Origin: an uncultured Bacteroidales bacterium
GTDB lineage: Bacteria; Bacteroidota; Bacteroidia; Bacteroidales; Muribaculaceae
Assembly: GCA_947176515.1 (NCBI GenBank)
Contig: CAMWQZ010000029.1
Location: 1-8,518 of the forward strand
Length of the DNA: 8,518 nt
Direction of reading: 5' to 3'
The notes beneath the pieces are model-generated. The model searched no databases and was not told where the DNA came from. It saw nothing but the letters and a program-made list of their open reading frames with translations. Shown in pieces: positions 5,471-8,518 of the stretch. The first letter of the stretch is position 1, and the number at the start of each line of letters is the position of its first letter. The position numbers and the translations under genes were made by a program.

Positions 5471-6472
5471 ATGATTGAATCACTATATAAAGCAGACGAC
5501 AGCCGTTATGATAACGGCATGAAATATCGCCGATGCGGCAGAAGCGGCATACTCCTGCCTGAAATATCTCTCGGCATGTGGCACAATTTTGGAGAAGTTG
5601 ACCCATTATCAAGGAGTAAAGAAATTATGCGATATGCTTTTGACCACGGCATTACAGCATTTGACCTCGCTAATAACTACGGTCCTTCGTATGGAACTGC
5701 CGAAGAAACCTTCGGCTACGTGTTCAACAAATCTTTTCGGCCTTACCGCGATGAAATGTTTATAGCGTCCAAAGCCGGTTATGATATGTATCCTGGACCT
5801 TACGGCAACTGGGGCTCTCGTAAATATCTGATGGCTTCGCTAAACCAAAGCCTAAAGCGTATGGGTCTCGAGTATGTTGACGTGTTTTACAGCCACCGCT
5901 ATGACCCCGAAACGCCACTCGAAGAAACGCTCCAGGCTCTTGTTGATATTGTGCGCCAAGGAAAAGCCATCTATGCAGGCATTTCGCGTTGGCCTCTCGA
6001 AGCCACAAAGTTTGCACTCAGCTACCTTAAGGAGCGCGATGTGCCATGCCTGTTATATCAGGGGCGCCTAAATATGATTGACCGAGAAGTAATCGAAAGC
6101 GGTGTACTTGATGAGGTTGACAAGAATGGCTGTGGCTTCGTATCATTCTCCCCTCTTGCACAAGGCATATTAACAAACCGCTACCTCGATGGCATACCCG
6201 AAGGGTCACGCGCATCACTCGGGCGTTCGCTCAATCCGTCGCTACTAACCCCTACCCTTATTGATAAACTAAAGCATCTTAATGACATCGCATCAGACCG
6301 CGGCCAGACTCTTGCTGAGATGGCATTGTCCTGGGTGCTGAATGACCGTCGTGTTACCTCTGTAATAGTCGGATGCAGCTCCGTCAATCAGCTTGCCGAC
6401 TCAATACGTTCGGTCAAGTGCACAGATTTTACCGAAACTGAACTAAAAACCATTGATTCTATCTTGAAGTAA
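5471..6472 (+). CDS. Aldo/keto reductase, YghZ/Gpr type
   Basis: Cytosolic NADPH-dependent oxidoreductase of 333 residues with a TIM-barrel fold. It resembles E. coli YghZ, an L-glyceraldehyde 3-phosphate reductase linked to methylglyoxal and aldehyde detoxification. Shared stretches include SLGMWHNFG (33-41), FDLANNYGPSYGTAEE (64-79), KAGYDMYPGPYG (101-112), SRKYL near 116-120, LKRMGLEYVDVFYSHR (128-143) and FSPLAQGILT (226-235). The catalytic tetrad is complete: D65, Y70, K101, H142. The C-terminal cofactor region VTSVIVGCSSVNQL (295-308) is in place. ATG at 5471 is kept, because E. coli YghZ carries a similar short lead (about 15 residues) before the MxYRxCGxSG segment. The true substrate is uncertain. 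recR follows after 9 bases, so this is probably the first gene of an operon with recR and a GNAT gene. Confidence 0.92.
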   Translation: MIESLYKADDSRYDNGMKYRRCGRSGILLPEISLGMWHNFGEVDPLSRSKEIMRYAFDHGITAFDLANNYGPSYGTAEETFGYVFNKSFRPYRDEMFIASKAGYDMYPGPYGNWGSRKYLMASLNQSLKRMGLEYVDVFYSHRYDPETPLEETLQALVDIVRQGKAIYAGISRWPLEATKFALSYLKERDVPCLLYQGRLNMIDREVIESGVLDEVDKNGCGFVSFSPLAQGILTNRYLDGIPEGSRASLGRSLNPSLLTPTLIDKLKHLNDIASDRGQTLAEMALSWVLNDRRVTSVIVGCSSVNQLADSIRSVKCTDFTETELKTIDSILK

Positions 6473-6481
6473 TAATATCAC

Positions 6482-7108
6482 ATGGATCAGGAATACACTT
6501 CACAAGTTCTTGAAACAGCTGTCACTGAATTGTCGCGCCTGCCGGGGATAGGACGGAAGACAGCCCTCCGGCTCGCATTGCATCTGCTCCGGCGCGAAGA
6601 GCGAGATGTAACCGCACTCGGAGAAGCTCTAATCAGACTTCGCCGCGACATATGCTACTGCCGCCATTGCCACAATATCAGCGAAAGCGATACTTGTGCA
6701 ATCTGCGCGTCGCCTATGCGCGACCATCGCACAGTTTGCGTGGTCGAAAATGTCAAAGATGTTATGAGCATAGAAAATACAGGCCAATACCACGGTGTCT
6801 ACCATGTGCTTGGAGGACTAATCTCACCAATCGACGGCATCGGGCCTGACAGTCTCGAAATCGCATCTCTTGTCGACCGCGTTTCTGCCGGAGACATAGA
6901 TGAAGTAATTTTAGCACTGAGCTCGACCATGGAAGGCGACACGACGAACTTCTATATATTCCGTCGACTGGCAAACTTTGATATAAAACTTACCCAACTC
7001 GCGCGTGGCATGTCAATCGGCAATGAAATCGAGTACACTGACGAAGTCACTCTCGGGCGTTCACTACTCAATCGTGTGCCCTTCTCTGACTCATTTAAAA
7101 CGAACTAA
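6482..7108 (+). CDS. recR: Recombination mediator RecR
   Basis: DNA-repair protein of 208 residues that acts with RecO and RecF to load RecA onto SSB-coated single-stranded gaps. All family parts are visible in order. A helix-hairpin-helix ([20 protein letters not shown], 17-36) is followed by a C4 zinc finger, C60-x2-C63 and C72-x2-C75 ([16 protein letters not shown]). A Toprim domain begins at [14 protein letters not shown] (85-98) with [16 protein letters not shown] (107-122). The family's [11 protein letters not shown] signature (145-155) and the C-terminal [20 protein letters not shown] (171-190) follow. Length is normal (about 200 residues). The start at 6482 lies 9 bases after the reductase stop, and the acetyltransferase starts 16 bases after its end. 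This suggests co-transcription. Confidence 0.97.
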   Translation: MDQEYTSQVLETAVTELSRLPGIGRKTALRLALHLLRREERDVTALGEALIRLRRDICYCRHCHNISESDTCAICASPMRDHRTVCVVENVKDVMSIENTGQYHGVYHVLGGLISPIDGIGPDSLEIASLVDRVSAGDIDEVILALSSTMEGDTTNFYIFRRLANFDIKLTQLARGMSIGNEIEYTDEVTLGRSLLNRVPFSDSFKTN

Positions 7109-7124
7109 TTATCAAAACTTACTT

Positions 7125-7649
7125 ATGACATCACTAAAAGGAAAACTTATCAGTCTGCGCGGTCCCGAACCAGCCGACCTCGATAACCTCTATCTATGGG
7201 AGAACGACACTTCCCTCTGGCCATTCGGCTCAACACGCGCCCCACTTTCTCGGCACCAAATATGGCAATATATCGACAGCTATGACGGGGATATATTTAC
7301 CCAGAAGCAACTGCGCATGATGATTGTCGAAAACGAATCAAATAAAGCTGTGGGATCAATCGACATCTACGATTTTGACTCTCGCGACGGACACGCCCTG
7401 TTAGGAATATTCATCGCCTCTGAGTTTCGAGGCAAAGGCTATGCATCTGAAGCCTTAAAACTAATAAACGAATACTCCCGGCTCACATTAGGGCTCCATC
7501 AACTCGCAGCACTCGTCAGCGTTGACAATGCGCCATCAATCGCTCTATTCAAAGGCTGCGGCTTCAAATCAAAAGGCTGCCTGAAATCCTGGATTAAACA
7601 AGGCCGGCAGTACACTGACGTTCTTATCTTCCAGCGCTTATTTGAATAA
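7125..7649 (+). CDS. GNAT-family N-acetyltransferase
   Basis: Acetyl-CoA-dependent acetyltransferase of 174 residues, probably cytosolic. Substrate unknown; relatives of this shape (Acetyltransf_3 type) act on ribosomal proteins, polyamines or small amines. The N-terminal part (GKLISLRGPEPADLDNLYLW) is typical of the RimJ/SpeG side of the family. Motif A is LLGIFIASEFRGKGYASEA (92-110), with the acetyl-CoA loop R102-G-K-G-Y-A. Motif B is LAALVSVDNAPSIALFKGCG (127-146), with the N135/S138 region and the GF that ends most GNAT domains. I start at the ATG 7125, 16 bases after recR, rather than an in-frame ATG at 7005 inside recR, because the domain begins immediately after 7125. Last gene of the operon; a strong hairpin lies 45 bases downstream. 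Confidence 0.9.
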   Translation: MTSLKGKLISLRGPEPADLDNLYLWENDTSLWPFGSTRAPLSRHQIWQYIDSYDGDIFTQKQLRMMIVENESNKAVGSIDIYDFDSRDGHALLGIFIASEFRGKGYASEALKLINEYSRLTLGLHQLAALVSVDNAPSIALFKGCGFKSKGCLKSWIKQGRQYTDVLIFQRLFE

Positions 7650-7693
7650 ATCCACCACACAATCTTTTTAAGGATTCATCAAATACTATAAAC

Positions 7694-7733
7694 AAAGCGA
7701 AGCCACTCTGTTTTTACGGAGTGGCCTCGCTTT
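7694..7733. terminator. Hairpin terminator between GNAT gene and LRR gene
   Basis: A 17-position stem, AAAGCGAAGCCACTCTG with CGGAGTGGCCTCGCTTT, has one mismatch and one G-T pair around the loop TTTTTA. It stands between convergent genes, so it can serve both. T-runs after it are short on either strand (CTTTATTG on plus, CTTTGTTT on minus), so the call rests mainly on stem strength and position. The 60 bases to the LRR stop (7734-7793) hold nothing further that I recognise. Confidence 0.7.
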
Positions 7734-7793
7734 ATTGTCGGGCTACGTGAGCCTCAACGTTTAGAATGTCTTATGTCAGTAATATCTTTCTAA

Positions 7794-8518
7794 TTAGTAG
7801 TTCCACTGGCAAGCAATCATGTGGAGGTTCGGGCAAGCAACTGTACGAAGGTCGGTAATCATGTTGAAGCGGCAGTTCACATAAGTAAGAGCCTGGTCGA
7901 ATGATACGTCGAGCATTGTAAGTTCGTTGTTGTTGCAGAGCAGACGCTGGAGGAATGTCTGGTTGCTGAGGCTAAGAGTGGTGAGGTCATTGTAAGAGCA
8001 ATCTACGAACTGAAGCTGAGGACAGTTAGAAACTGTGAACGATGTGAGGTCGTTGTAAGAGCAAACAATGTCGAGAAGTGCGTTGCAATCGCGTACCGCA
8101 AGACCCTTCATGTTGTTGTCTGAGCAAACGAATGTTGAGAGTGAAGGCAGACCCGATACGATAAGGTTAGTGATTGCGTTATCGTCGATATTGAGGTTCT
8201 GAAGGCTCTCTACACCTGCAAGGTTAAGTGAGGTAAGCTTATTATAACCGCAATATAGGTTCTTAAGTGACTTGCAATCCATAACGTTAAGTGTAACGAG
8301 GGCGTTAGACTGGCAGTTAACTGTTTTAAGAGTCGGAGCGAATGAGAGATCAAGTGCTTCGAGGTGGTTAGATGCCACGTTTAGATTTTCAAGTGCTGTA
8401 ACTCCTGAGAGTTCGAAATCGGTAATACGGTTATTATTAGCTGAAACCTTCACTACCTGGCTGCAACCGGTGAGATCTGCTGTTGTAATTTTGTTTCTTG
8501 AGAAATTGAGTTCAGTGA
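7794..8518 (-). CDS. Leucine-rich repeat protein, C-terminal part
   Basis: Minus-strand frame, open to the right window edge, so the N-terminus (any signal peptide) is missing. A GTG at 8453 is internal: the repeat pattern runs on upstream of it (ELNFSRNKITTADLTGCSQV). The visible 241 residues are eleven repeats of exactly 21 residues plus a short cap (IACQWNY) at the stop. The consensus is (L/V/I/F)-x-C-x-x-N-x-(L/I)-T-x-L-x-(V/L)-S-x-x-x-x-L-x-x, for example VDCSYNDLTTLSLSNQTFLQR. Cysteine at position 3 recurs in seven of the last eight full repeats and in the cap, forming a ladder on the concave strand. Such repeats bind proteins or glycans. Related Bacteroidetes proteins are often surface-exposed or secreted, but location cannot be judged here. 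No T9SS sorting domain is present at the C-terminus. Confidence 0.88.
   Translation of the reverse strand, partial: TELNFSRNKITTADLTGCSQVVKVSANNNRITDFELSGVTALENLNVASNHLEALDLSFAPTLKTVNCQSNALVTLNVMDCKSLKNLYCGYNKLTSLNLAGVESLQNLNIDDNAITNLIVSGLPSLSTFVCSDNNMKGLAVRDCNALLDIVCSYNDLTSFTVSNCPQLQFVDCSYNDLTTLSLSNQTFLQRLLCNNNELTMLDVSFDQALTYVNCRFNMITDLRTVACPNLHMIACQWNY

Noticed and set aside
1..8518. CRISPR array, rRNA, riboswitch, intact transposase or integrase
   Set aside because: No regularly spaced short repeats apart from the coding LRR array, no rRNA or riboswitch core motifs, and no transposase or integrase frame were seen on either strand.

Overview
The window looks like chromosomal DNA of a Bacteroidales bacterium, perhaps Muribaculaceae-like. 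The evidence is the repeated promoter grammar TTTG-N19/20-TAnnTTTG, seen upstream of rpmH, of the toxin-antitoxin operon and of the tRNA cluster. tRNA genes without an encoded CCA, lack of strong Shine-Dalgarno sites, and the protein families point the same way. The genus is a guess.

Left part (1-1640): the 3' end of a MerR-type regulator, then a secreted M28 zinc metallopeptidase on the plus strand. It converges on rpmH (ribosomal protein L34, minus strand, 51 codons) across a two-way terminator hairpin.

AT-rich accessory block (about 1640-3410): rpmH diverges from a three-gene operon whose reading frames overlap by ATGA at both joints. The genes are a RelE/HigB-like toxin, a HigA-like XRE antitoxin with a long C-terminal tail, and a SecB-like protein. 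This is the layout of a toxin-antitoxin-chaperone (TAC) module, in which a dedicated SecB-like chaperone protects the antitoxin. An 11-bp perfect inverted repeat just upstream of the promoter is a candidate operator. Downstream lie about 320 bases without a convincing gene but with a 38-bp TG...CA palindrome resembling insertion-sequence ends.

Core part (3420-7650): a two-HKD cardiolipin synthase, two identical tRNA-Gly(GCC) genes and tRNA-Leu(GAG) under one clear promoter with a terminator, and then a tight plus-strand operon. That operon holds an aldo/keto reductase of the YghZ type, recR (recombination mediator) and a GNAT acetyltransferase.

Right edge (7694-8518): a hairpin separates the GNAT gene from a convergent, incomplete leucine-rich-repeat protein. 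Its visible part is a regular series of exactly 21-residue repeats.

The most interesting element is the TAC-like module. The other genes are ordinary housekeeping or common accessory functions.
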